Assembly (NCBI GenBank): GCA_011317545.1 | Contig: WUJK01000002.1 | Location: 3,348,001 to 3,412,000, forward strand | Direction of reading: 5' to 3' | Length of the DNA stretch: 64,000 nt | Origin: Coniella vitis | Taxonomy: Eukaryota; Ascomycota; Sordariomycetes; Diaporthales; Schizoparmaceae | Shown here: one piece after another, positions 35,443-47,875 of the stretch | How positions within the stretch are numbered: position 1 is the stretch's first letter | Layout of the letters: every line of letters starts with the position of its first letter | Position numbers and translations under genes: made by a program | The notes under the pieces: model-generated | Databases searched by the model: none | Told to the model about the DNA's origin: nothing | Seen by the model: the letters and a program-made list of their open reading frames with translations, nothing else

Positions 35443-37581
35443 GATGCCGGCGGCAGACTGACGCGAAGGATGGTGCGCTTGGGAGGGTGGTGTCGAAGCA
35501 GGGAGGGGCCACAACGGGCCGGAGGAGGCACTCGAGGTCCCTTGGGCGAAGTGCGGATAAACAGGGGTCGGAGTCGCCGCTTAAGCCTCACTCATTGTCG
35601 CGAGAGCCGCTGGGCCAGGGCGGTTCATGCGACAGACGACCGACAGGACGGACACACGGCGGAAGCGAACCAAGAGCGCAAGTCTGGCGGGGCTGCGAGG
35701 ATGAGAATTTGAGGGCTTCGAGAACGGAAGCGAGTGCGTTTGAAGTGACTCAGGTCGTCGGCAGCACGTGGGCGGCGGCGGCGGTTCGTGTCCTGGCTCG
35801 AGTCGAGGCTGGGCCGTCGAGGGCGGTTGATGGATGCAAGTTGCCAGCTACAACAATTCTGTGGGATGCCGTGATGCGAGGATGCTGTGACGAGGACGGG
35901 CTGCTGGCGCTTTGGCGTTGCTCTGCTGGGTTGGGTGAGTTTTGGAGCGGGTGATGCTGTTGGCTCGATGGTGCTCCTGCTGCTGGCGTTGGCGGCTGCT
36001 GGCTTGCTGCTGTGCTTGCCTGCCAGCCTGCCAGTCTTTGACGCGCGGTTTCCGGCTGGGCTGGGCTGGGCTTGGTTGGGTTGCGCTGCTGCCAACTGCC
36101 ACTGGGGGCAGGTGGTTGTAACGCTATTGTAGGTTTGCCCCTGCCCACTCGGGCTCTCAATGTGTTGCGGAAACTGGCCGCAAGATAAATGCGGGGAGAC
36201 GGCACACGGTACTGAGTACGGTGTGCCAAGAACTAAAACCACTCAGCTGGCTGCCAGTTAGTGCATACATAGCACATCGTAGTACTTTTGGCGAAAGGCC
36301 TACCTGGACTGCTGGCCTAGCAGCTAACAGACACGGCACCGAGGCACCTAGTCGTAGGTGGCAGGCTAATGTGTTTGCGGCCTAGAGGCAAAGTATATCT
36401 GGGTTTCTCCCTGAAAGTCACTTTCTGTTCAGCATCAAGCACTTGAGATATGACCATGTACCATGTACTATGTAGCCCGTCCTCACGGGCCTACGCAGTA
36501 CTTGCAGGCATCTCTTGATCTGGCAGTGTTCTCTGTTGACATGTACTGAAGCGGGTGCATAAACCTGGCGCCAACAAAAACACAACACATCACAGCATTT
36601 GGACCAGGAACAGGAAGGAATACTATGTATCGGGCTAAAAAGAAGAAAAGCATCCACTGAAAAGGGCCGTCAGTTGATCTGCAGCGAACTGGGCTTTCAG
36701 CGGCTCCTGGCCCTTGCGACGCCCCATCGACCCACCCGCACCCCTGAAGACTGCCGCTGAGCCTCAACGTTGATTCAGACCTCTCATCGACTATTTTTCC
36801 CACGTCCAGACGCCCACACACCTCAACTCCCAGACTCACCACCACAATCACCCGGCAACCACAGAGCCTCGGATGCCCCCAAGTGCTTCTAGCCCCAGTG
36901 GAGCATCGTCCTCGGCTGTCCATTTCCAGATTTCCAGTGGGACCGGGATCACTTCCTGCCATGCTTCCTGCCATCGAAATCGGAGCATGCTATGCCACCA
37001 GCCAGGGTTAGTTGTCGGTGGATTTTTTTCTTTCCTTGGTTTTCCAATTGTATTTTCCCTCCCACTCCGTCTTTTCATTCTCTCTTTCTTTGTCCTGCTC
37101 CATCACTCGTCGCAGTCGCTAGGTTAGGTCAGGAGTCCACACGGGAAATACAAATCCTGCTCCGGTTCTGTGCGCGCATTGCCCGTGCATCGTGATCCTG
37201 CCACGCCATCGTCTTCCTCGCTTTCTGTTGAGAGCCACCACTTGACGCCGCTCTGAGGCGCCGAGACTCCGCCTAGACCCACCTCGCTTCCTACCTGCCC
37301 ATGCTGTAATAATTGATACATAGCGGTAGTATAAACAGACGACCAGAGTTGCAGCCGGCAGCCGGCTTAAAAAGTTTATCAATATGACACCGTATCTCCT
37401 TCATCATGCTATGTACGGTCAGGGATGTGCACTTGGCGCCGAGAATACAGGCCTGCACCCTCCTCGACTTGCACGCCAAATACGGTCGATATACCAAAGC
37501 AAAGAAAGAAAGAGAAAGAAATCAAGGCTCTCGTTGTTGTTATTCGCTAGCGGTTCACAAAAGTCCAACATAGGCACTAAC
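35443..37581. other. Intergenic and Zn2Cys6 gene upstream region
   Basis: GC-rich near the gene (35.4-36.1 kb), then mixed. Overlapping frames around 35.5-36.2 kb are alternate readings of Gly/Arg/Ala-rich sequence. 36.2-37.5 kb contains pyrimidine-rich stretches. No second gene is supported. Confidence 0.45.
35581..35628 (-). promoter_or_regulatory. In-frame upstream ORF of the Zn2Cys6 gene
   Basis: A 15-codon frame (MNRPGPAALATMSEA, stop TAA) lies 138 bases upstream of the main start and in the same frame, separated from it by an open stretch without ATG. If it lies in the mRNA it could lower translation. The transcript start is unknown. Confidence 0.35.
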
Positions 37582-39353
37582 CTATAACTCCTCTTTGAAA
37601 AACTTCTCTTGGCTCCCATCCTCCTCCTCCTCCTCCCCCTCCTCGTAGTCCTCCTGCTCTTCATAGTCCATCTCCCCATCGTCCAAGAGAATGCCCACAA
37701 TTTCGGGCACCTCTCCAGGTATCTCAATCACCTCCAACGTCCAGCCATTGTCACCAGCCCGCCTCTCAATCTCCTTGCGGAATTGCTCGACAGCTTCCGG
37801 GTCAAGGTTCAGCTTCTCCAGCTGCTCGTCTGTCATCATTTCGACCTTGCCGCCCTCTGATTTCTTCTCACCCTTAGCGAGAGTTTCTTTGACAGGGCCA
37901 GTTGTGGGTGCCTTGCCTGGGATGAATCCCCTAGGCGGCTTCAGCTTTGGCGCAGGCTGTCCGTCCTCAGTGCGGTGTAACTGCTTGCCGCCAATGACGA
38001 TGCCACCAATCTCCATGCCTTTGAACGACGGGGCAGTTCCTCTCCCCTTCTTGCCATTCGCCTCGGCTTGGTCATCTTCTTGTGCTTGGCCAAGCTGCAG
38101 CTGTTCCGCAGCTTCGATGCTTTTTCGTACTCGCCATGCTGCAATGTCATCCTCCGAGTCAATGATGGCTTGACAGTTTATGGGGTGGGCATGAGTCTCC
38201 TTTGGAGGCAAGAAGGCAACATCCTCGCACAGCCGTGGCGTGTGCACAAGCATGAGGTACGAACACGTCGTCAGCTCCTTGATCCAGCCAATACGGTCGT
38301 TGGCGGCTCCTGGGTTGCAGTGGTATTGTACCTCGATGGTGCGCGGACGCCCAGTCAAATCGCAGATCGTCCCACCCTCCATGCGCTGGACGAGGAATCG
38401 CTGGTCGCCCTTGACTTGGAGCTCTGTGTTGGGAGGTGTCGTGGTGGCTTCTGAACCATCAACCAGGGGTTTTTGCGCGCTATCCAGGTCCTTGTTCTGC
38501 AAAGCGTTGACAGTATTTTCGCCCTCCTTGGGCTGTGTTGCTTTGGCCTTCTTCCTAGCGACAGGTTCCTGTTCCACGCGGCCAAGTACATACTCTGCCG
38601 TATTCGGCTCTTTTGTAGGCAGGCCCTTGTTGATGCCACTGGAGAGTGCGTGGAACTGGACGATATCCTGTCCATAGCAGAATTTGTAGCTCCACCAGCC
38701 CGAAACGTAGTAGAGACACTGGTTGTCCAGCCCGCTCATGAGCTCCCAGCCTTTGCTGTTGGCGCGAGCCAGCTCACGCGCCTCCTCTGCTTTAGCCAAC
38801 TCGGTGGCTGTTTGGTTCGGGGCCGGCGGCGGTGCGAGAACGGGAACTGAGCACAGGTACTTGGAGGGCGGGATGTGCATGATCTCAAATTCCTCCGAGA
38901 CCTCAGGTATACCGTCGTCGGCGTGGCCATTGTGCAAGGGGTTTGCGGTTGCGGACTCGCGGCTCTGGCCTGTGAGATCTGTCGTTTGGGACGTGACACC
39001 GGCGCCGGCGGCTTGTGTCGTTGCGGACGAAGGTGATGGCTGGAAGGGTCTCGAGGATTCGACGAGTCGCTGGGCGTCTACTTCGGAGATGAAAGAGTCG
39101 GTGAAGATGATTTCGTACTGTGTAACACCATTCCTCGTTAGCTGGACGGACTTTGGTTCGTTTCCGCGGGCGTCATTTGTTTAGACGCGTTGCTTGCCGT
39201 TCGGTCTCGCTCGCTCTCGCGAGCCAACGCGGGAGGCGATGCCGTACGTACCTGTGGATAGGCCAGCATGTCATCGTGAATGCTAAAGCCAGGTTGCTTG
39301 GCGCTGCACAGCTGCAGGCCAGCAAGAAGAGCGAGGTGGTGGAAACGGCGCAT
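37582..39353 (-). CDS. YOS9: Yos9/OS-9 ER-associated degradation lectin
   Basis: Exon 1 is 39353-39252 and exon 2 is 39117-37582, giving 545 residues. The start gives a signal peptide (MRRFHHLALLAGLQLCSA). YEIIFTDSFI follows at the exon junction. The mannose-6-phosphate-receptor homology (MRH) domain runs from about 168 to 334: CLYYVSGWWSYKFCYGQDIVQ with the double-Trp motif of OS-9 proteins, VQYHCNPG, WIKELTTCSYLML and RLCEDVAF. The conserved Gln, Glu and Tyr expected for glycan binding are visible. The family recognises trimmed N-glycans on misfolded glycoproteins in the ER lumen and delivers them to the Hrd1 ligase complex. The tail is strongly acidic (DYEEQEDYEEGEEEEEDG) and ends KEEL, a likely HDEL-type retrieval signal. 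Confidence 0.95.
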
Positions 39354-40295
39354 GGTGCCGCAGCGCAGCTGGTCGCCCCTCACATAGAGATCATGCAGGA
39401 ATATCGTGTGGATGGCCTGCAAGAAGGATCAGGCGAAGTGTTTGGATGTTTGCGTTGTGGTTTTTGTCGTGTCTGGCAAAGGGCCACTTTGCGAATCCCA
39501 CGCTGACGTTCACTTGCTGCTTCGGGGATGGTGTCCATTTCAAGGTACGAAGTACCTGAATATCGAGTACATTCGGTGAGTACATTGTACCAATGTACCA
39601 GCCCAGCTACTACTAGGTACTTTACATAAGCACACAAGCGATAACGATAGTGTTCTTATCTCATAAGCAGTATTGAGTGTATAATAACTTCTCATTGTTC
39701 GACTTCCATCTCGAATTTGAGTATTGACTGGTCTTTTGAGACCATATCATCAAGACTCCCAATAACGATCGCAGCTCGCGTATTCGCTCACAATGGCGAT
39801 GGTAGCACCATGTTCCGGTTTAAAGAGCTGAACTGGACGTGAAGATCGTGGAGTTCCCTGTCAACAATGATTTGTGGCTTCTGCCTTCAGAGCTGGCAAT
39901 CAGTATGCCATCTTTTCACTGTGGAACATCATGTCAATTTCAATGAGGCATTTATAACGACATCTTCGGAGCCTGCGCGACCATGAAAAGCAATGCGCCA
40001 ATCATAAACACACTGCATTGTCGTATGATTCTGTTTCTATCTCTCACGTTTCTTGAGCTCTCTCGATATCTTGTTTCTCTGTGTTGAACGACCACATCCT
40101 TGTCTAAGGACTTGTACTCGAATTTCTTCTGCCTCGCATGGTTTTCTCCATCTCTCAGACGTGCTATACCATTGACGCTCAGACGTTCCCTGCAACTTGA
40201 CTACTCACTTTTTCACAAGTCGTACGGCTACTGTCCTTCCCAAGCTCTCCTTGGCACTCTTCTCATCTCATAATCCCCTTCTCTTCTCCTCGCCA
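39354..40295. other. Intergenic
   Basis: Between YOS9 and the next gene. AT-leaning and pyrimidine-rich in 40.0-40.3 kb. It should hold the YOS9 promoter and the neighbour's 3' UTR. No gene is seen. Confidence 0.5.
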
Positions 40296-43200
40296 TCATG
40301 CTGATCGCCGTCCTGCAAGTTGCGGTGCCACGCTCGAGGCCCTGACTCGGTCAACTGGGCTGTGTCGTCTGGGTATGTACCCGAGCTCATTGTAAGTTGG
40401 CTCACTGTGGCCAATGGACGGGTAAGCAACTGGTGAATGACGGCGTGGTGACTGATGCTGCGATGGATAGCGCTGAGATGATTGGCTTTGAGGTGATTGA
40501 CCGTGGGACGAATGGCTGGGCAATGAATGGCTCTGGGACCAGTGACCGGGGATCTGCTGCTGCACAAACTGTGGTCCCTGATTGTGGAATCCGTTATTCT
40601 GCAACGGCTGTGTGAAAGGGGCCAGCACACACGGGGGTGCCTGAAACTGCGGTGGCTGGTTGTTTGGAGGGCCACAGAGCCGCTGCACTTTGTATGGTGG
40701 CGACGGGGTTTGCGGATGGTAGAATGACATTGGAGGCGCGCTTGGTGGCAAATTGTACGGCAGTGCGTGGAAAGCCTGATGCTGGATTGAATGAGAGGTT
40801 TCAAAAGGAGGCGCTCCGTAAACGGGCTCCGAGATTTGGTGCTGCTCGCTGAAACCGCAATTCTTGCAAGGACTCTCTCGCGCGACGGACAGATTAGGCG
40901 GCGAATTGTGAGCAGAGTGTCGACCAGGTGTCTCAAACATGCCGGGGAATTGGGCAGATGAACCGGAGGGTCCGTGCCAGCTGCGAGCAGGACGGAGTGT
41001 CTGCACTTGTCGATAATCTTGTGGAAATGGTTGTTCATCTGGTCTGCTGCCATGCGCGAATGATTCGGCACGAGGGCGGCGTGGCTGTCGGTTCCAGGAC
41101 GCTTCTCGGCTGCTTCGTCTTGGTTGACGGCGCGGATCATTCCTCGAAAGTCTAGCATCTTGGCTAGAGTGGTGGGATTCGAGATGTCTATGACGAGGAT
41201 CATGGTTGATGACGGGGATCTTTTTCATAGGAACAATCAGTTTTTGGCTGCCATCAACAACAAGCGGTGGGGGGTAGCGTTTTGGCTTGCAGACTTGAGC
41301 AGGCGCTTCTTTGATTTGAGTGGCAGACTCAATGACATTTGCAACCTCCGCAATGCGAGTCGCTTCAGGCACCGCCGCCACCGCCAACAACACTGGGGCG
41401 GCTCCTTCTTTAGCTGGCTCCAGGCTTGTTGACTGGATGTCGGTAATTGCAAGGTCGTTGGCTGCCTCGGTCTCAAGCTTGGCTTTGGTTTGTGCAGAAA
41501 CAACTTCCGTTGAGACACTTGTGCTGCCTGCTGAAGCATCACACAGCGAGATGCCTTCATCGACCGGCCTAGCAGGCACATCCAGCTGGACATCCTTGCT
41601 GTCAACTATGACTTTCTCGACACCGGCCTTCGCCTTGGTCTTTTCCGAACTTGCTGATATATGCCGTGCATCTCGCAAGGGGGTTGTGGCACTCTCTGCA
41701 CCAGGAAGCATTTCGATCAGATCAGGTCCAGCAGGGTTCTTTGCCGTGAGACCAACATCGGCACTTTCTTTAGTGTCCCGTGACTGGCAGGAAGGCTGGG
41801 TCGAGCCTTCGGCAGATGTAGTGGTCGTAGCAATGACTTGAGTACCATCATCGCTATTCGCGCCGCCGTTGCCACCTATGACATTGACCAAAAAGTGCTT
41901 CAGTGTCTTCGCTTGGCGCCTCGTCGTCGAGGTCAGTGTGTTTGGCAGTGCTTCGCTCTTATCTTCAGCCTCGACTTGGCGAGCCGGCAATTCCGTGTCC
42001 TTGACACGATGAGAATGCGCCTTTCTCCTGCCCTTCTTACCACGCCCACCTTGTCGCTGCTCGCCATTTTGATTGTGGTTCTGCTGGCGGGATGTGGGCC
42101 TCTGAATCTGGCCTGGTTCCGTAACACGGTGAGGCGCGCTGTTGCGTCGCAAGCCATGAAAAGATGAAGTTGTCTGCACAGATGGGGAACCTGACGGGGC
42201 TGATCCCTTTCGCACACGCCCATTGTCGTGAGATCGTTTGTAAAAGTCTCGACTCTCACTGAACGGGGCTCTTTCCTCACGTTGGGCGTGAAGTTGTTCG
42301 GGCTTTAATTCGGTGTTTAGAGATGTGACTTCTTTGCCTTCTCGCTTGGGTTGAAGCATTTCCATGATTTGCTGTGCCATCATCCTCTTGTGGTCTTCCA
42401 TATCTGATTGCTGTCCATCATGCTTGTCCTTGGTGGACGTAGTGTCACTGGGAGGAATTGCTTGAGCAGATTGCGACAGTGAGGAGGAAACTGGGGGTTT
42501 CTGCGTCTTCACCTTGAACTCGCCCTTCGCGATTGGAGGCGAGGTTCTTGCAGCCGGCCCCTTTGAATCATTGTCAAATGCCTTGAGAGTTTGAGATTCT
42601 TGCGCATCTACTGCCAGACTTAAGTCGGGACTTAGCAACGCGTCGCATTCATTTTGGGCACTCTCAGTCGGTTGAGTAAGTGCCGAGACCGGTAGTGCTG
42701 GAGTGTGCTTCTTCTCGCTGGATTGAGGCTTGCTCGTGAAGCGGTTGCCGGCTGCGGATTTCTTCACTTGCTCGAGGGAAGAATCCACCCGCTTCTCTGC
42801 CTCCGACGACTTTGAGCTCAGATCGACACCTAAAGGTGAAGCACGGCCCTCTTGCAGGTCCTGATCAGCCTGCGATGGGCCTGAGATGTGATTCTCAGTC
42901 ACAACTGTTTTGGACTCGGGTGTGAAGATTGCCAGCCAAGCCGGTTCTTTCACATCTGCCTTGGGCTTGCCTCTACCCTTTGTCTGAATCTCTTGCGTTG
43001 GCGCCTTCTTGACCTCTTCGGAGATAGGAGCAGACGTCCGCTTCTCAGAGGCCTTGTAGCCATTCTGGGTTGGTGTTGTCGACTGGTGCTTTGGCGCATC
43101 TGGCTTCAGAGTCTGTCTCGTCTTGGGAGCTACACTCTTCCTCCGCAGAGTCTTCTGGCTCGGCTGGGGTTGAACAACCTTCTGGACCTCATTCGTTTGC

Positions 43201-46200
43201 GTGTCCCGGTCTTTGACGCTGTCCGGCTTGGAACCACCATTGATTGATGCCTTCTGGCCTGTCCCAGAGGGTGCTATGGTCTGAACTTCGCCCTTTGCAA
43301 CGTCAAAGGCCTTCAAGTCTGACTTGGAGGACACATTCTTGCCCTTTTTCTTCGACCCCTTACGAGTGGTCTTGCCAGACCTCATCTCCCGCTCTTCTTG
43401 GGACGTGGAGTACGAAGATGGGTCGGTGCGAGGCAGTGGCTTGGTTTTTTCTGGTGGCATTCGAGCCACTTGCGTTGGTTGAGCGGTCTGCGTCTTTGGT
43501 GAATTATCAATTGCAACTGCAGGTAAGTGCTTTTCGACACCCAAGGGGCACTGGGGCTTCTCTTCCGTTGGCCTCGTGCTGCTGTCCAGTCCCCCAGACT
43601 TGTCCTGAACGATCTGATCCTCTGTAGCGGCAGCATGATCGTCGCTCTGGGTCTGAGTGGCGACTGGCGCAATCCGACTAAGTCTCACAGATCCGTGGTG
43701 GGTGATTGCCTCAACTTCCCGGGCCTGAGAATGTCCTGTGGGCCCGTCTCCTGTTGGACCTGAGGGTTGGGCTGGGGTCTGTATGCCGTCAACGAGTGTA
43801 GCCGAGGAATCAGACTTGACTGCGTCCGGGCTCTGTTGTTGATCCGAGGTCTTATCAGCTTCCCCGCCTTGAGTTGGCTGCTGTTGGACGTCTTCACCAT
43901 TGGTGGGGAGATCTGCTGGTGCGGTGTGTCCTGCTTTGCCAGACGGACTCTGGGAGTCGAGTCCCTCTATGGTGGGGTCCTTCTTCGTAGACTCGTCTTG
44001 CTTGACGGGCTCCTCTTGGCTGACCAAGCCATCTGGTTGGACAGGCTTATCCAGTTGGACAGGTTCATCTTGCTGGACGGGTGTGTCTTGAAGGATAGGT
44101 CCCTCCTGGTCGACAATGCTGTCCGGCTCCAGAGGCTCACTCTCCCTCCGAGGCTCTTCTTGATGAAGAAGCTCAGGCTGCTTCAGAATTTCGTCCTGCG
44201 CCATAATTGTGCCTTCAACGGGCTCATTCTCTGCCAAAGACTGCTGTTTCAAAGCAGACCTGCCTTCTCGAACAGACGCACCTAGGCTGTCTGGCTTCAC
44301 GTCGTGGTCTCCATCCTCGCAGCAATCTACGTCCACTGTCTCCTGACTATGCATCAGAGCGGCGTCGTCTTCTGGCATAGCCTGGGGCAGATCTATGTCG
44401 GCGTCAGAAGGCTGACATGATTCCCCATCGTCGGAGGCGTGGCCGTCAAGACCACCTGCCGACAAGATGATCCGCTGTGCAGGTACGCCCTCTGCAATGC
44501 CAGGTCGTCGTCGCAGCATATTGACCTCTGCAATGAGGGGGAGGAGATAATCAGCACGAAACTGCACGTCGAGGAAGAAGGGATCAAGGTCAGCAAACAG
44601 CTCGTCGGCGTTTCCGCGCTGGATCCACCGCTGGAGCCTGGGCTTGGCTGCATCCCGTATGGTGTCCAGCGACGCAAGACTGTTCTTGGTCATCTGGCTA
44701 ATCGCTTCAAAGGCAGCTTGGTAAGGGGAGGGCATCGTTTCGCCTGTGATGTCCTCGGTGAGCAACACCTGCCAAGGGCAAGTGCGTAGGGGGGTAGAAG
44801 GCTCAGCATCGTTGTTGTTATTGTTGTTGTCGTTGTTCTGCGGAGCCGGTGACGGCAGGGGCTTGTATATGCCCGGAAAATTGAGTGCAAAGAGCGTGCG
44901 ACGCAGGCAGAGATGAGGGTGGTCGACGTGCACAATGTACAGGCTGGAGCTCATGTTCAAGCGGCCGCTGTGATGAGCGATGAGCTTCTCCTGCAGCTGG
45001 CGGACGAAGTATGGGGTGCCGGGCGTCGGCAAGGGGTTCAAGTCTTTATAGAGAATACGCACGGCGAGGAGGGCTTGCTGTGTAGGGGCGAGCTGAGGGC
45101 CTGGCAGTGAGAAATGTTTCGTCAGTATTGGAACGAGTCACTTTTGACCACGTTTTTTTGTTAAGTGAGACGTGACACTTGGGGAAGCTTGAGGCCATGA
45201 ATAGTGAGTGGGACAGCAAGACGACTTACGGGTCCTGGCGACGTGCTCGAAGCGCTTCTTGAACATGGTGTCCACTGCTGTCTTGGGGCCAAGAACGATG
45301 ACAGGCCACTCGGGGAGCTGCCGGTGTGGTTCATTCTTTTGGGCAGTCTTGTAGAAGGTTCCGATATCGATCAGGTCCTCGGTGTCGAGATCGGCCTGTT
45401 GCGACGTCGTGTCAGCCTCTTGTTGGTGGACAAAGGGAACAGCGTGGAGGATGAGGTTGTGAAAGGTGGCAGATACTTACCAGATCGATTGCTGACCACT
45501 GACGCCAGTCAATCAGCTCGTTGGGAAGAAGCTCAACATCCTCGGGGTCTTCAACAGGCAAGGCCTCCTCCGCGACCGGTGCCTTGTGGCTGGTTTCCCA
45601 AAGGACGCGCTCCTCAGGGACCGCGCCCTCAGTCGCCGTCTCCTCAGCAGCATCCTGCAGACTTTTGGAGTCCTCGGAAACTTCATCAGCGTGGGCAAGC
45701 TCCTCGCGGGCAGTGTCCTCAGAAGCTGCATGCTCAGAAGACATCTCCGTGCAAGAGACGGGCCCCTCGGCGATAGGCTCCCCATGGACGACATCGATAC
45801 TCTGAGCGAACAACTGCTCAGATTCACTCTGCCTCTCAGCCATTGACTCTGACTCTTCAGGAGCGGCGGTACCTTCAACGGCACCCGTGCTGAGAGCGCC
45901 GACTGCCGCAGCATTGACTGCGTCTTCGAACGGGACATTGTACTCTGTGGCGGTTTCAGAAACCTGCCTCTGACCGTCATTGCAGTGTGGATTCTGGACG
46001 GTGTTCTGATGCTCATGGTTCCCAGACGTAGTTTCTGCAGTCGGCGTGGCTTCCTCAGACTCGTCGAGAGTGTTGTCCTTGGTGGTCTGCTCAGAAGTAG
46101 CCGTCTCAGACATCTCCTGCTCGAACACACCTCCAACCTCACCAGTGACTTCCGATTCAACGGCAGTGACATGAAGGGGTTGAAAAGTCAAGGGAAGAAC

Positions 46201-46482
46201 GGGCTTGGGAGCCGCCGTGCGAGCACGGGCCGTGCGAATGATATCAGCTGTATCACCGTCCGACTGCTTCGGTTCGAGAGTCATCTGAGGGCTTGCTGCC
46301 TGCGTCGTCTTCTTTTCCATCGTCATCATCATCATCATCTTGCTACCACCACGCTCGCTGCCCTCAGCGACGGTAGCAGGAGCGGCAGGAGCACCCTCGG
46401 TGTAGGTGGCCTGCCTCTTTTGGCTGTTGATGGCGCCAGTCGCGGCGGTCTGCTTCTTGGGGGCGTGGCGACGCTTAGCCAT
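40296..46482 (-). CDS. Giant 1,990-residue, mostly disordered fungal protein
   Basis: Exons are 46482-45481, 45395-45230 and 45100-40296; the joined frame is exactly 1,991 codons. Introns are 85 and 129 bases with GTAAGT donors. The N-terminus (about 1-330) is basic (MAKRRHAPKKQT), then Glu/Ala/Thr-rich. A compact, probably folded region spans the exon junctions (about 325-600), with LPNELIDWRQWSAIDL, VIVLGPKTAVDTMFKKRFEH, QQALLAVRILYKDLNPLPTP, SLYIVHVDHPHLCLRRTLFA and LFADLDPFFLDVQFRADYLL. The remaining roughly 1,400 residues are low complexity, with a degenerate PVQxDxPVQ repeat, Lys/Ser/Gln-rich parts, and an Arg/His/Pro/Gln-rich C-terminus ending LAGRRSA. I do not recognise a domain. The frame stays open over 4.8 kb in one exon, strong evidence that it is a real gene. 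Confidence 0.85.
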
Positions 46483-47827
46483 TGTTGCTCTGGTGGGAGG
46501 ATGTGGAGAGCGGTATTTGGTGGAAGCTGTGGGATAATGGAATTTTGAGCGGTCAGAGTCTTGAGATGCGACTCTTTTTTTTTTCTTCCCTGTGCGAGGA
46601 AAGCAGAGGTTGATTGTTTGCTGTGATTGTGGACTGATTTATCACGCAGACGCGCGTTAGCTTTGGTAGATGGATAACGGCAGTAATTGTGTATGGAAAG
46701 ATGTGTGCGATTAGGCAGCCGTTTGAGAGAGCATAAAGTGGATGCTATTGCGAGAAATCCATCACAGGTATCCTTGGCATAACGCAACGGCGATGGGAGA
46801 GAAACCGAGGGAACGCGGACGGGTCACAAAGAACGGGGGAAGAGGTACTAACCGTTTGAAAGATGCAGCAGAGTCCGTGGCCACTGCTAAGGAGGCTGGA
46901 CGAGACTTGTACGTTTGAAGTGCTAGTAATAGCGGAAATTGAGCGTGTAGGGAGTCTGAAGGATTTGTGGGAATAGTTGCAAGAAGTTGTGGGAAAAAGG
47001 TGTGGCAAGGCAAGTTGTTCGTTTGCAGATGTGGAGGAAGAAGAGGAGGAAGGAGAGTGAGGGCAGCGAGGTCGCCAGAAGGAGACCACTGGCAGATTTT
47101 CTGCCTTCAAGGCTGGCTGTGTTTACTACTATTATTGGCTGTCGACGAATTGTTGGAGCATTGCCTTGTCGAGTCGACATCACCAATCCAAGTGGCAGCC
47201 TCGTCGGTGGGTCCGCAGCCTTGCACACCTCAACCAATCAAGACTGGCATCCTTGGCAGCTTTCTGCCTCAAAGCTATCACCGCCATTTCGCAGGTCAAG
47301 GTCATTCACCATTTATGCTAGCACTGTACTCTGAAAGCGGCCTATAAGCACGCTTGAAATCCTCAATGTCCTTTACACATTGTGCAGCCGCCAAAAGAGC
47401 TCAGCTCTTCTTCAGCCCTCCGTCAAACATTCTACCTTGCAGACTAGCCATGATGTTCACGACGTCAGCCTCTTTCTAAGAGCTTTCATCAACCATCTAT
47501 AACCTCTACTTCCTGCCTAAGGCATATCTATCTATTACAATGGACGACTGCTCTCTTGCACCTCTGCAAAGAGGCCAAGCAGTGGGTTGTGCAGGGCCGA
47601 TCCATCCTAGAGATAGATTTCCATAAGCCTTCTCAGTGTTCCAATGATTCTGGCGCGAACTCTGTGACAATCAACGCTTCTCGACAGCTCTTCTGGATCT
47701 GGGCAATAAGGTGGACACGGTTCTGAGCAGGGGAGTCAGATGACTTTATCGCTAGATGGCAGCGAATTACAAAACCCCTGACAATGTCGAGCTATCCTCG
47801 GCTCATAACGACGACCAGAGTGAGGCG

Positions 47828-47828
<1 letters not shown>

Positions 47829-47870
<42 letters not shown>
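47829..47870. repeat. T42 homopolymer
   Basis: An uninterrupted run of 42 T, the complement of a possible poly(A) tail on the minus strand. No retroposon body or target duplication was found around it. Confidence 0.9.
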
Positions 47871-47875
<5 letters not shown>

